Assembly: GCA_019914945.1 (NCBI GenBank)
Contig: CM034103.1
Location: 4,216,001 to 4,280,000, forward strand
DNA: 64,000 nt
DNA from: Typha latifolia
Lineage: Eukaryota > Streptophyta > Magnoliopsida > Poales > Typhaceae
Direction: 5' to 3'
Below the pieces are notes generated by a model. It saw only the letters and a program-made list of their open reading frames with translations, was not told the origin of the DNA and did not search any database. A program made the position numbers and the translations under genes. Below are positions 12,457 through 28,485 of the stretch, piece by piece; position 1 is the first letter of the stretch, and each line of letters starts with the position of its first letter.

Positions 12457-13464
12457 ATGCAAGCAATGGCGCTCGCCGCGGTCCCGTCCTCCGCCACCCC
12501 CAGTACCCCCACGGCCACCTCTTCCGCCTACCGCCACCACCAGCATCACCATCATTTCGCCTTCTCCCCTCTCCCTCCCCCTCGCTCGCCTCCGACTCGC
12601 ACCCTCGCCCTTCCCTCCGCCGCTGCCGACGTCCTCCCCTCCCTCAACACCGCGGCCCCCGCCGCCCTCGCGGCCGCCGCGGCCCTCACGGCGGCCCTAT
12701 CACTCTCCGACCCCGACCGCCGCCGCCGTAAGCAGGCCGCCGAGGCCGGCGGTGACGACAAGGAGGCCGTGAAGGCCTACTTCAACTCCACAGGCTTCGA
12801 CCGTTGGCGCCGCATCTACGACCCCTCCTCCTCCGACGTCAATCGCGTCCAGCTCGACATCCGCCTCGGCCACGCCCAGACCGTCGACGCCGCCCTCCGC
12901 CTCCTCCGCGACTCTGGTGGCCTCGCTGGCTCCACCGTCTGCGACGCCGGCTGCGGCGTCGGCTCCCTCTCCATCCCCCTCTCCCGCGAGGGCGCCATCG
13001 TCTCCGCCTCCGACATCTCCGCCGCCATGGTCGCGGAAGCCCAAAAACTAGCCCAAGAAGCCGCGTCCCAGGAGCCCCCCAATTCCCCCTTCCAAATTCC
13101 CAAATTTGAAGTGAAAGATCTCGAGAGCCTACAAGGCAAGTACGACACAGTCGTCTGCTTGGACGTCTTGATACATTACCCGCAGGAGAAAGCAGAAGGG
13201 ATGATCGCGCACTTGGCGTCGCTGGCCGAGAAGCGGCTGGTGCTCAGCTACGCGCCCAAGACGTTCTTCTACAACTTCTTGAAGCGGGTCGGCGAGTTGT
13301 TCCCGGGGCCGTCGAAGGCGACCAGGGCGTACCTGCACGCCGAGAGGGACGTCGAGGAAGCGCTGAAGAAGGTCGGGTGGCGGGTGACGAATAAGGGGTT
13401 TATATCGACGCAGTTCTACTTCGCTAATCTCATCGAAGCCGTGCCAGTGGGATCCCCGCAGTAG
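12457..13464 (+). CDS. CHLM: Magnesium-protoporphyrin IX methyltransferase, plastid precursor
   Basis: One open frame of 335 residues. Family function: transfers the S-adenosylmethionine methyl group to the 13-propionate of Mg-protoporphyrin IX (EC 2.1.1.11), the step after Mg-chelatase in chlorophyll synthesis, at plastid envelope/thylakoid membranes. Residues 1-~60 are rich in Ser, Thr, Pro, Ala and His, as a transit peptide; ~66-82 is an Ala/Leu-rich hydrophobic stretch. The mature enzyme begins around KEAVKAYFNSTGFDRW (~102). SAM motif I is VCDAGCGVGS at ~161-170; SASDIS at ~183-188 fits the acidic loop; VVCLDVLIHYPQ is at ~232-243. The ATG at 12457 is used; a second Met at codon 4 is an equally possible start. 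The 5' half is extremely GC-rich and C-ending. A candidate AATAAA lies about 230 bases past the stop (near 13698). No lesions are seen. Confidence 0.96.
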   Translation: MQAMALAAVPSSATPSTPTATSSAYRHHQHHHHFAFSPLPPPRSPPTRTLALPSAAADVLPSLNTAAPAALAAAAALTAALSLSDPDRRRRKQAAEAGGDDKEAVKAYFNSTGFDRWRRIYDPSSSDVNRVQLDIRLGHAQTVDAALRLLRDSGGLAGSTVCDAGCGVGSLSIPLSREGAIVSASDISAAMVAEAQKLAQEAASQEPPNSPFQIPKFEVKDLESLQGKYDTVVCLDVLIHYPQEKAEGMIAHLASLAEKRLVLSYAPKTFFYNFLKRVGELFPGPSKATRAYLHAERDVEEALKKVGWRVTNKGFISTQFYFANLIEAVPVGSPQ

Positions 13465-15713
13465 GGAGAGTAGGGAAGGGATGGAGGTGTTAGCTTTGCA
13501 GCACTTGTTGAGAGGTATGTATGTATGCATGTCTTTGGTTATATGGTGAGAATTTTTTTGGTTTGAAATTTTTAGTTAGTTGATAATTTGGAGGTGTTAG
13601 CTTGTAGTACTTATTGAATCATTATATCAATTCCAGTTACTCTGATAATTTGCATATCATAAATTGTTCTTGTGTAACGATTTAGATTATGCACTGAATA
13701 AATTTGATTCTAAAAGCTTTCTGATGAAGGGAAGTTAATATCTAAGATTCTCAATCTAAACAGGAGGAGGTTTATATCATTTGTTCCTAAGCAAACTGAA
13801 GTTTCTAATTTGACTTACGTCCAATACTACAACCAAGTGATACTCGGATAGAAGCGGTTCAAGCACCCACCCATGTAAAATGAACATTTTGGATGAATTT
13901 ATAGATGTTTACAAATGTAAACGTCAATAAAAGAAAAGAAGGGAAACTTGTGGAAAATTTGAATTTCAAAGTTATATACTCTTGTGAACTTTACAGAATC
14001 TCATGACAAATAAAGGAAATTTAACGTTAATGATTAGCATTACTGAGAAGCTTAAACAATAAAGTTGAGAGTCAAATCTGAACCTTAACTTCTACTGATT
14101 CAGAATACTAGGCTTGCAGGATACTGATGGATACTACTAAAGTACTAATGATCTTTATCATCCCTACCAATTACTTACCATTTCTTTTCCTCTTAAAAGA
14201 AAGGGATGGCATGAGAGTCTCCTGTTTGATTAGAAGATCTACATTTTGTCTTCCTCTCTTGTAATATGTTCTTTTCTAAGAACTCAGAGGAGTAGTTTAG
14301 TTGCTTTTTCTACTATCTTACCTAAAGCTGAACTGATCTGTTAACTGGCATCTCTGGCTGTAACTAAGCAGGTGGAAGTGCTCTCTCTATTGCTATTCAG
14401 GAAAGTTCTACGAAAGACACCTGGATAGTGGTAAAGCTTTGCAAACATGCCCTTGTTGGCTTGTTGCATTTGATAAATCTTGCCAATGCTCTTTTTAAGT
14501 AGTCAAAGGAAGACATTGTGCTTGTCTGCTGAAATAGTCAGTTAAATCCATGATTGATTCAGTTTGACATGTAGTTTGATTGTCAAGGGGCTGTTAAAAG
14601 TCTCATTCTTCTATCATGATTTTTGGGGACATCTATGTGGATCTCTCAAGCTATCATTTTGTGATCGAAGCAAGTTATATAAAGTCTCATTACTGTTTGT
14701 CTTAATCAAATTAGGAATTAGTGTCTTAATTAGTTTTTAGAAGACTAATTCTCATTCTTGCAGCAAGGGTTTCCTAACCCTGTAAAAAGGATCCTGGATT
14801 GTATAATCGAAGCACTGAATAGTTGAAAAAGGACATGTTTTTACTAGCTGAGCTTTTTTACTCTGGCTCGTTCCTGTCCTATGATAGACATGGAATTTTG
14901 GTTGCTGGATTCATAATATCCTCTTCCATAAGTTTAGCTATTACTTTCTTTTTTTACTTCATTGAAGCTTATCTCTTGAAATAAACTGTACTGATATTAA
15001 AAAAAAATTGGATTTTTGATGTTTTTTTCGTTGATTCTAAATCAATTGTAGCCAAAACCTTTGGCAGTGTGTTTGAGGTAAAAGTGTATTGTCCTCATAT
15101 CTGACAGCAGCAACATTGGAAGCATTAGTGTGAGGAGTTTGTTGAAAGTCTTGAATAAAAACTATGAAGATTATGTACAGCATATATAAGTTGAAGAGTA
15201 AGAGAATGTTCAGAACAAGTAAAAATAGTTTCTAACTGACATTGAGGAATGGACAATAACAAAGGTTATGCTTAAGTATTGGACTATAAAATGGGGATTC
15301 AGTGCAGGCTAGTCTTGCATGCTAGTACATCGATCATGCACATTTAACGAACTTGATCGGGCTTGAAATCGAATACAAGAGCCCTACGAGATTAGGGTGG
15401 ATGATCACACTGAATCCCAACCTTTGCCCTATGTGCCAAATAGAAATTTTAATGCTATGCTTACAAATAGTTTAGAAATACTCTACAAATAAAATAATGT
15501 TTTAACTTATTAGTCTTAATAGTTTCTCTCTTGACCTCACAATCATCTCGATCAATACAAATATTTACATTTGCACAGTTATTAAATTTTTGTGAAGTAT
15601 TTATGGGTAAACCTTTATACTATCAAGAAGTTAGCTGATAATATATTTCAACCAAAAGTTTTACTGAAGGAAAATCTATCATTAGATTATAGTGATACAA
15701 AATCATAAATAGT
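13465..15713. other. Intergenic, T-rich, no gene recognised
   Basis: About 2.2 kb without a supported coding region. Composition resembles plant intron or 3'-flanking sequence (T-rich, no long open frames). No terminal repeats were found. It ends at the left LTR of a decayed copia element. Confidence 0.5.
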
Positions 15714-16266
15714 TGTTATTGTGATTGATTACAGTATCTCATGATTATCATATGAGTGAGATTAGGATTTGTTCACATTATGATTAATTGCAATATCTCA
15801 AGAATTGGAGACAATATCTCTCGTTTACTATATAAGCAATATTATGATTCACTTTGACATATCTGACGTTATTACGATAAAGATTACAATTCGCTTGGCA
15901 TATCTTACACTATTCTTTTTCCTTACATAGAATAATTGATAGTATAGATATTTTATACCTTTTTTAGTTTTTCATATAGCTGTATATATATATATGATGT
16001 AACCATGCATGCTATGAGAATACATCAAAGGAGCATATCTATAGCACACGCTTGCCTGACTAGCTTCATACCTTCCTTCGCATATCTTTCTTGCTTATTT
16101 GCCTTGATTCTTAATATGGCGACAAATTTTGATCCAATAATTATGTCTTCCATCATAGACTCTCCAAACTCTAAGAATTGGTTCATAGTTGTGAATCCTG
16201 TGACTGATCTTTCAAACTCTCAACATGCGATGCATCAGGTATCTTGTAGTCTTAAATACTACTAGA

Positions 16267-17030
16267 TAGGGGTGTAACATGCTGAGCTTGAGCTAGCTTG
16301 TCTCGGCTCATGCTTGAAATGAGCCTAACAATATAGTGTAACGATTGCCTTTCTAACTCCACGATCATTGAGTCCAAATCCACGGATCTCCAAAGTTAAA
16401 GATGTAATTCTAGATCAAAAGATTAGATGGTATAGTACTTTTTGGATTGAGATAGATTCAGGATGAAGAACGAATCTATTGGGATGGATCGTGGAACGGG
16501 GAGGCCAAAGAGGTGTGGTGGTGATCTGCTTAGAGTTGTGGTAAGGTGGTGGAGATGACAATAGTGGAAATCGAGGCCGTTCCTTAGAGTCAAAGGGTTC
16601 GGCTATACGAAGAGGAAGATAGCAATGAAGATCCTAAATAATGGCTAGGGTTTCAAAGCTTGAAAGTAGTCGAATAAGGAGGAAAGAGACAATCTTACAA
16701 ATTAACATCAACAATCTAAGATGATTATTCATGTGCACACCACATCTATCTATAAGTGGTTCCTTGGCTCGACTAGATTTGACAATAGGATAGAACATGC
16801 TCGAGTCTTATTGCCCAACATAAGTAAAAATAATAAAATAAAATACCTAGACTAGAGTTCCTTGCTATTAGAGATTCGAACGCTCTCAAACGCCTAATTT
16901 ATTTTCTAGTTCTCAGGTAAATGAGTTTGAACGCCTCATCCCGAGCAAGCAACCAAACTATTAGCTAACTCACTATTAGCTAACTCAGCTAGCTTTATTC
17001 GACTTGAGCTGGCTTGGTTGTCAAATTTTC
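16267..17030. mobile_element. Possible GGCTCG-rich MITE remnant
   Basis: It starts TAGGGGTGTAACATG with GAGCTTGAGCTAGCTTG just inside, and near 17000-17030 has TTCGACTTGAGCTGGCTTGG followed by TTGTCAAA. This resembles the GAGCTCG-rich MITEs at 9369 and 17971 but is much more diverged; ends are approximate. Confidence 0.35.
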
Positions 17031-17970
17031 TTATTGCATATTTACTTTTTAGCTATAATAATAGAATGTTTGAGGGTTGGGTACATATAAAGATGATTCC
17101 CTCTTTATTTTTCGATGTGGGACTACATATCTTTAACTATTTCATATTGAAGTGCATTACCAACTATGCGAGGCATATTACTATAAGCACCATCAAGCTT
17201 CTCATCCCACCTTCATGGCATCTTCAAACTGCTCTAAAAAAGATGGCATCTTCAACCTTCCACCTTTATGCCATCTCTAATTCCTTCAAATGCTCTCACT
17301 GTCGCCTTCCCCTCTACAAAGATTTGAAGATTTCTATCAAGTTCTCTATCACTATATTCTTGCCCACCACCTAAACTATGGTAAAAAATACTGAAGATCC
17401 AATCTAAAGATTTGGTCATAAAAAATAATCTTTTGGGAGGAAAGAAAAAGAATATGGTTCATATATTAGAGAGAGATGTTGGGCGAAAGCAACTCCGGCT
17501 GCCTCCTCCTCCCATGGTTGTGCTCGAGCTCAGGTTCAATGAAGTTGGGGCAGATCCATTATTATCGTCGGAGGAGAAAGAAAATCTATTGCTGCTGGAC
17601 GAGGAAAAAAATAGTTTGAAGAGATCCATTGTTATTGGAGGAAGAAAAAGAAGAGTTAGGGGCAATAAAGGAATTTCAAAAAATTTATTTAATTTTTGCT
17701 TTGCCATGCAACTATCCCACAATTATAAGAGGAGGGGTAATTTAGTTAATTCACTGATTTCGTAACGACGCTATGGAGGTGAGTTATTTCTGATAGTTCA
17801 GGAAGTCACTGTATATAAAAATAAAAGTTTAGAAAAGTGAAAAATAGTGATAGTTCGGGGAGGTGAAAATAAAATTATTTTTTTTGACAAAATGATCATA
17901 ACATCATTCATGACCACACTAGTATTCAAATCCACAACAAAATATAGTTGTCTAGATCATAACTTTCAGA

Positions 17971-18259
17971 TAGGGCTGTCAAAAAAGCTCGCGAGGCTCG
18001 TGAGCTTAGCTCGAGCTCTAAATAAGCCGAACCGAGTTGGACTTTTGAGCTCGAAAGATTAATCGAGCCGAGCAAAGTTGGAGTCGGCTCACTCGAGCTT
18101 GGCTCGAATAGGCTCGATATATAATGTGTAAGAAAACACTATATATATCAAAATAAAAATGTAAATGGTATATAGCATAGCTGATTAAAGCAGCTCTTAT
18201 TAACCCAACCTTTTTCAACTCTTGAGTGGAGTCGAGCCGAGCCGATCCTTACACCCCTA
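17971..18259. mobile_element. hAT-like MITE rich in GAGCTCG motifs (copy 2)
   Basis: Begins TAGGGCTGTCAAAAAAGC and ends CCTTACACCCCTA, the same termini as the element at 9369-9995. The interior alternates GAGCTCG, GGCTCG and CGAGCCGAGC. Flanks are CTTTCAGA and CCCTCAGA, 6 of 8 identical, fitting a hAT-style 8-bp duplication. It sits inside the decayed copia element. Confidence 0.7.
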
Positions 18260-18835
18260 CCCTCAGACCAAAAATCTCACCGTGATATTACTTAGAGAAA
18301 AAAAAGAGTTGTTCTACGGGTGTCTTACCTTTGTTGAACGTGTTTTCTCGTTTCAACAAATTTCTACTCCTACGTCATTATAAGTTGTCACTCCTGTATA
18401 GATGCATAACAAGTCCACTCTCACCTCCAATATCACATTTACCAACTACATCACCGTCGATTACTTTATCTAACTTCTTCCAACATTTCGCACTCATCGC
18501 CACCATGCCCCAAATGCACCATCACTTACCTATCCCATTGAAAAGATTTATATGTCCAACTCCTTCATTCAGAGTCCCTCACTCCTTTCATGCTTACCAA
18601 GCACTATCTAGGTACTATTCAATTCTCTTTATAATTTAATATCTTATAAAAGAATTAGTCTATTTATTTTGCTATTCTTTCTTCTTTATCTAAGCAAATC
18701 GAACTATACCATATTCTCAAGTGGTGCATCATCCTCATTGGTGTGTTGGTATGCCGTCCTAGTTTGAAACCTTAGAAGCAAATCATACTTGGACACCTTC
18801 ATGTCTCTATCTAGGCAAGAAAAGTAGGGGTTATA

Positions 18836-19620
18836 TATATTAGGTTTTTAGTATTGACAAATATATATAAAATATTCTAAGTATATATATATATATATGA
18901 ACATATCTATACGTTTTGATAAGATTTGGTTTGAAAATTTTTGAGATTTGAAGTATTTAAGTAAGGGCGTTCAAAGTGACAAGCTTTGTGGATCGTTTAA
19001 GGGCGTTCAAATAGATTTTCACCATTATATAAAAATCTTGGTGTTCATATTCATTGATTATACATGTATATGGGTATATATATATATATATATATAATTT
19101 TGATAAGATTTGATTTGAATTTTTTTAAGATTTGGAGCATTTAAGTCAGTGCGTTCAAACACATCTTGTGGACTATTCGAAGTCATTCGAAGATACAAAG
19201 GATTGTTTTTGGCTGTTCGAACAAGGTTGACTTGGTTCAAAGAGGGCACGAAACTTTGCGAAATTTAGGATTATGTGAAACCTATTTTGACTTAGATTTG
19301 GTTTTATTTTAAGGAATAATTTATTTTTCACCCTCTGAACTATTATCCTTTTCCATAATAACTCTCTAAACTTTTTTTAATTACACACTGACTCTTAAAC
19401 TATTAGAAATACATCACTCACTAACGTTGTTGATGGATTAGTGAATTGATAAAAGATCAATCTCGAGGGTTACTGAGATTATGAACCAATCACGAAAAGT
19501 AATGAATGATGGGGGTTGGCTATTAAGACTATGTCAAACAAAGTTGCATGGATCGACAGGTTATTTTGTAAGTTAGTTTTGTAAACTGCTAATTTTATTA
19601 GTGATTGGTTCAAATAGGTT
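18836..19620 (+). mobile_element. Truncated copia LTR (same family as the solo LTR at 47176)
   Basis: It matches the LTR at 47176-48239 through AGGTTTTTAGTATTG, then TATAAAATATTCTAAGT, AGATTTGGTTTGAA, repeated GCGTTCAAA/TTCGAA-like motifs, and a 3' part (AAAGATCAATCTCGAGGG, GGTTATTTTGT). The 3' ~200 bases are missing. Copia reverse-transcriptase sequence of the host element resumes about 30 bases later. Confidence 0.6.
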
Positions 19621-20219
19621 ACTAAAATAAAATTTCATGCGAATGGTTCCATTAAACAGCATAAAACATGATTGATTGCCAGAGGTTATATACAGATTGA
19701 AGGATTAGACTATTATAGTACTTTCGTTGTTGTAGCTGCACGTCATTGATTTCTTCACCAATTGTATGTTGCAATGTCTTTCTTCATGGTGACATTAATA
19801 AAGAAGTCTATGTGACTCTTCCACCAAGATATTGTCATAAAGGAGAGACTAAGTATGTCGTCTCCATGAGTCCCATTACGGTCTCAAACACACGTCTCAT
19901 AATTTTTTCTCCAATCTCTCTTTTATTCTTCTTAACGCTGAACTTATTTGATCATAGGCAGATGATTCCTTATACACTTCATCACGTGGTAATTCTTTTA
20001 CTATTGTTGCTATAGGAAAAACTCAGTGCTTGCAAGAGATAACATTACAAGTATTGATCATCTCAAGATGTGGAAACTGTCTCGACCGGCTACTCTATGG
20101 TCATTGCAGGTTGGGTCTCGACTAGAGGAGTGGTTTTAGTCATGGGTTGGGTCTCCTCCCTCACGATTAGAAGTTGATAATCATGCCTAAGTTGTTTTTT
20201 CCATAGTTGATGGCCCTAG

Positions 20220-21115
20220 TGGCGCAGGTGGGTGCTGCTGAGTCACGAGGACTATTACCAAGGCTTGGATAGCTTTTTGATCCTCTAGGAGCTCTCGGCG
20301 GCAGATCTAGCAGCCTCCCTCGATGATTCTATCAACAAGTCCACGAACTCTACCAACACCTTTGCCCATGTAGGTGGTTCGTCGACTGTAGTAATTGATT
20401 GCGTCGAGGAAACCCCCAGTTGGATGGAGACAAGTCCTTCATTCGCCATAAGTGTTTCTTTCTCATTCATCTTCTTCAATCTCGTGCTAACCATCAGCCA
20501 ATGAACACTAACTCTGATACCACTATTACTAACCAAGTCTTCATCGATATGGATGTAAGAAAATTATGAGAGTTTTATTCGTGGTAGCCTCATGAGTTAC
20601 AGATCTACTAATAGCTTTCATTTCACTTGATCCTGAGGTTGGATGAAAAGATAAAAATAAAATAGTGAAGAAAGGTCAAAATGAGACAAAAGTGGAAATA
20701 TTCGACGTTGTGGCAGTCATCAGAGGGTGGCGGACGGCCAAGGGTGGTAGTAGACTATCGTAAGATAAGGTGGCTTATGGAAGAAGATGATGGCTAGAGA
20801 TTGAATGTTTTGAATGGATATAAGATTATGATCTACTCATACGAAAATAAGAACGATCTAACAATTATTATAAAAGATAAAGATAAGATAATAAAAATAA
20901 TTAAACTCAATATCATTTCATGCATGATAATTAATCCATAATCACTCATATTTATAGGAGTAGAATTATAGCGGATTGGGTTAAATTTATCCTATTGGGC
21001 TTACATCTACTTTATTTGAAATTTAAAGCAATAAGCAAATCTAACTAACTCTAGTCGACTCGATTTGACTCAATTCGACTCACATGGTCGGATCATATCA
21101 TAATCTAACTTAGAG
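20220..21115 (-). mobile_element. Reversed LTR plus leader of a non-autonomous retroelement family
   Basis: 20560-21115 matches the LTRs at about 55540-56050 and 57060-57570 (shared: GGATGAAAAGAT, CGACGTTGTGGCAGTC-like, TATTTATAGGAGTAGA, GCAATAAGCAAA). At 20512-20528 ACTCTGATACCACTATT is the reverse complement of a primer-binding site for initiator tRNA-Met, so the element points to the minus strand. 20220-20510 resembles the internal region of the element at 55540-57570. Confidence 0.55.
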
Positions 21116-21660
21116 TTCTCCGAAAAAATCTAACTATGTCCCATAATCAAGAATAAGACGAAATATATTGAAAGTGAATGTCATATTGTTCAAGAAGAAA
21201 AAAATTAAGCTCATTTATGCTACTCATACTTCTCCGATCGCTGACATCTTTATCAAGGCAATTTACATGCACAATTTATTTTATCATTTTGCATGCAAGT
21301 TAGACATCACAGATATTCATACACCAACTTGAGGATGAGTATTAAAATTGATTGCAATATCTCAAGATTATTATGATGTAAGTGAAATTACAATTTCTTC
21401 AAATGCAATATCTTGAGAATTGGTAGCAATATCTCGAGATTACTATATAAGCAGGATTAGTATTCACTCAAAATTAGGTTGTGATCGAGATTACAATCAC
21501 TTAACACATCTGACACTATTCTCTTTCCTTTAATAATGTAATTGATGGTATAGAAATTTTATTTTTTTCTTTTTTAGTTTTTGATCATGTAGTTATATAT
21601 ATATATATATTCTCATTGATATGAGAATACATCAAGAAGATTAATCTTCACCACATATCT

Positions 21661-21960
21661 CACTATAAGAAATATGATCTACAATGGCGTTTACTATTTA
21701 GGCAGTCGAATAAACGCCACTAATAATAAGTTTTATCGGCATTTATTGTCGACTGTCAGCATAAATATTGTTAAAATGATATTTATCAAAATGTCACTGA
21801 TTTGAAAACAAATGCAGCGGTATCTCAGTTTTATCAGTACAGAATTCCGGTAAAAACTTAAAATAACAAAACCCAGTTTTATCAGCATCAGATTATCAGC
21901 ATTTATTGCTATGCTTCGTGCATGGGTGAGAAATTTAATTATATAGCCTCTGCAAAGCCT
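21661..21960 (+). mobile_element. CACTA-type transposon terminus (partial)
   Basis: CACTATAAGAAATATG at 21661 resembles the plant CACTA (En/Spm-like) terminus CACTACAAGAAA. Subterminal motifs follow, including an inverted pair GGCGTTTA/TAAACGCC at 21685-21717 and several TTTATCAGCA repeats. The opposite end and any transposase were not found. It begins right at the end of the copia right LTR. Confidence 0.5.
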
Positions 21961-25668
<3,708 letters not shown>

Positions 25669-26470
25669 TTCATTGGAAGCCCTCTATCTTGATACTATGT
25701 AGTAAATATAGATCATGGTAGAGTGGAAGTTAGAAAATGAGGCTTTCATAACCATATATGCTGGAGTAGTGGAACGTTTCTATATAGCAGCAAAGCACTT
25801 GTTTCAAATATATATGTGATGCTCTATCAAGATCTATCCGTGATTGTTTCTTACCAGGCACTTTAAATACATTTTCACTAGCAAATAAAGGTGCGCAAAG
25901 AAAGGAGCAATTCGATACACACTAGTGATAGTGAATCGTTGACATAAGATTCCATCCCTGGATCCATAAATTTTTTATCGGTTTGATAAACAATTTCTAA
26001 TATACTAGGACTCAAAGTAAATTATTAAAATAGATAAGATAAATAGACATGATCAATGAGTCCAATTTTCTTATGATGTGATCCGATTTGACCTTATTTG
26101 CATTAATGGACTCAAGTCGAGACCATGGATAGATCCAACCAAAACCCAATTTGGGTTTGGACCCATAGGGGTGCACCTCCTAACCCCTAACCCATGGAGA
26201 CCTGACCCACCAATGAGGTTGTGGGGACATTAGGAACGTGGCCCTCTTGAACCGCACCGAAACTAGGCACCAAGGAATTGAGATGAAAGATTGGTCCAAG
26301 GTGTTCAAACTCGAATCGTGCCACTCAATTTTTCCAAGTACTCAGAGGAGACCCATTGGATTGGTTGCACCAAGTGAAAAAAATTCTCTAGCAACCATGA
26401 AACTCCACCACACCAGCAAATTCAACTAGCATCCTTCCATCTTCAATAGGAGTCTAGTCGTTGGTTTCAA
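25669..26470. other. 3' flank of the GH9 gene and start of retroelement debris
   Basis: A candidate AATAAA near 25885 could end the GH9 transcript. From about 25980 the sequence carries fragments resembling the non-autonomous LTR family (TGATGTGATCCGATTTGACC near 26076) and then Gypsy leader-like DNA. No gene. Confidence 0.45.
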
Positions 26471-26479
26471 ACCACAAAT

Positions 26480-27500
26480 AGGGCTAGACCCTTTACAGGT
26501 TGGGCTGACTTTACTGCAGCCATGTGTACTCAATTCAATTCCACCGAATACGAGGACTTTTAGGAGGCTCTATCTCAAGTCTACTAGTGGACCACTATTC
26601 GAGCCTAAGAAGCCAATTCACAACTCTATAACATGTTCATCAGGTGACCAAGGCTGACGTCCATGTGGAGGTGAAGGCCATGATTTCGTAGTCCTTACTC
26701 GAAGCTAAAAGCTTCGAGGCTATTACCTAGGCTTGGGCTCGACTTTAGAAGGGAGCTCTAGCTGGGGCAATGACCCATCAGCCAAGTCCCAAGATTAGGC
26801 CCATCACCAAGCCACCAACTTTGCAATGTCCTCCACCTTAGGAACCCTAATCGAGGGGGGAAGGACAACTACCAAAGGCTCACTCCTATGGAGATGGCTG
26901 ACTAGAGGGCTAAAGGCCTATGCTTCTTTTGTAATGAGAGGTTTACACCCAGCCACAAATATAAGAGGTAGCCCTTGGCCATCATGTTCTTGGAGGTAGA
27001 CGAGGAGAGGGAAGAGGTGGAAGCTTGGAATGGGTGAGACATTGATGTGGAGTAAGCCGTAGATAAGCCAAGTTGAGCTTAGATGCTCACTCGGGCTCGC
27101 GGGCCCCTCGCACCCTACGGGTGGAGGGCACAAGTTAGAATCCTGATAAACTCGGGTAGCATGCATAATTTCATGGAGTTAAAATTGGTGCGATGGCTTG
27201 GGTTAACCGTGAACCCAATAGTTGGGCTTGATGTGGCAATAGGAGATGAAACGATCTTATGGGCGGACGAGAAATGTGAAGTGGCTAAGGTCTAGATCTA
27301 AGGCCATGAGTTTGAGCTCGACTCTAGTACTTGTGATCTAATGGATGTAGAGGCTTGGCACTATTATATTTGATTTCAGAGAACTTTTGATGGAGTTCAA
27401 AGTCTGGAGGCAAGGCAGTTCAGCCTGAGCGCATGGAATTGCAGACTCAAGTCACTTACTAGGCTCTAAATGAATTACCACGGGTAGATTGTCTGGAGAT
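26480..27500 (+). pseudogene. Gypsy-type gag-protease remnant
   Basis: Broken reading frames across three phases. About 26890-26990 encodes a zinc-knuckle-like stretch (GLCFFCNERFTPSHKYKR) in which the usual second Cys spacing and His/Cys are partly kept. About 27130-27260 encodes a retroviral-type aspartic protease segment (ILINSGSMHNF; the DSG triad has become NSG). A following VEAWHY / FRELLMEFKVW-like stretch matches the linker after protease in Gypsy polyproteins. Many stops; no reverse transcriptase was recognised downstream, so the element is internally deleted. Confidence 0.6.
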
Positions 27501-28485
27501 TCTGATGCACTTGGATGCAAGCCCAATTTGATCAAAGGAGAATTAACTCGAGTGTAGGGAGGAGCCAAACCCCATAGGACCAACGAAGATGATTCAGGCC
27601 AACCACTCTAAACTCGATCAAGATTGGACTAGACTCACTTTACTGCACCACACCAAGGAGGCTGCTATTAAAACTAAGGTGGTGCAGGTTAGACCTGAGC
27701 CAAATCTAGAAACGAAACAGATAAGAGGAACCATGGGGGGAAAGCTAAAGGGCTTACTCATGCTAGACACAAGCACAACCCAATGGAGGCCTAACATGTG
27801 AAGAAGCGCAAAGGACAATGACGGATGGAAAAGCGCAAGAGACCACGGCTTGCAAGCGAAGAAGCTCATCTATAAAAGGAGTTCATCTTATTCTCGTATT
27901 GGCAGTTGATTAGTGATAACTACACAAGGACTTAAGCATTTTTCCTGATTTGAGTTACTGACTTTTTCCTTGAAAGTGGATGAGATGAATTGGGTCAAAG
28001 ATTCTATGACCAGGGTGAAGACTGCAAGGCCGATGGCCCCTAAAGGTGCCAATTTGTCAGAGAGCTTCGGAGTGACTCATGAGCTTGGGACTAAATGTTT
28101 GTTCAAACTTGAATTACTAACTAGGCTAACAGAAAAATTGGTTGTTCAAGTTAGGATACACACATACTCGTCCGCGCCAAGTTGTCGAAGCAACAAGCAA
28201 GAATGGTGGAGATGGACTGTTACCCTCATGCAGCACCTTGAGAACAAGGTGAGGGAAGTGTGGTAATATGTTACGGTCTAAAACAGGCCGAGACAAAGTA
28301 GAGGATGTGGGAACGTTAGGTTCAACTTGCAATAAGGACCCTAGATTCTATTTAATTAGTTTAGGTTAATAATTAGTTTAATTAAGATGTATCTTATATT
28401 AGATCTGAGGGTTTAATCTTTTATGTCAACATTTAATTATTCTTAGGGGTTAGTCGGACTCGAGCTCATAAGGGCCAATAGTGTA
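27501..28485. mobile_element. Rearranged Gypsy internal DNA up to the 3' LTR
   Basis: Contains short open stretches (27589-27801 and 27970-28266) with no clear domain. It runs without a break from the protease remnant to the TGTAACA LTR start at 28486, so I treat it as decayed internal sequence of the same element. Confidence 0.4.

Larger units (their letters stand above)
15714..21662 (+). mobile_element. Degenerate Ty1/copia retrotransposon with nested insertions
   Basis: Two diverged copies of a ~300-base LTR frame it: left about 15714-16040, right about 21340-21660. They share, in order, GCAATATCT.., ACTATATAAGCA, TAATTGATGGTATAGA-like, and GAGAATACATCAA. A GAGGATGAG purine tract precedes the right copy. 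Inside, 19640-19880 encodes a broken reverse-transcriptase stretch (LIARGYIQIEGLDYYSTF-like, with stops), and 21140-21300 the end of RNase H (TKYIE..CHIVQE-like, then an ADIFTKA-like run). It is broken by many stops and by insertions at 17971-18259, 18836-19620 and about 20220-21115. Confidence 0.7.
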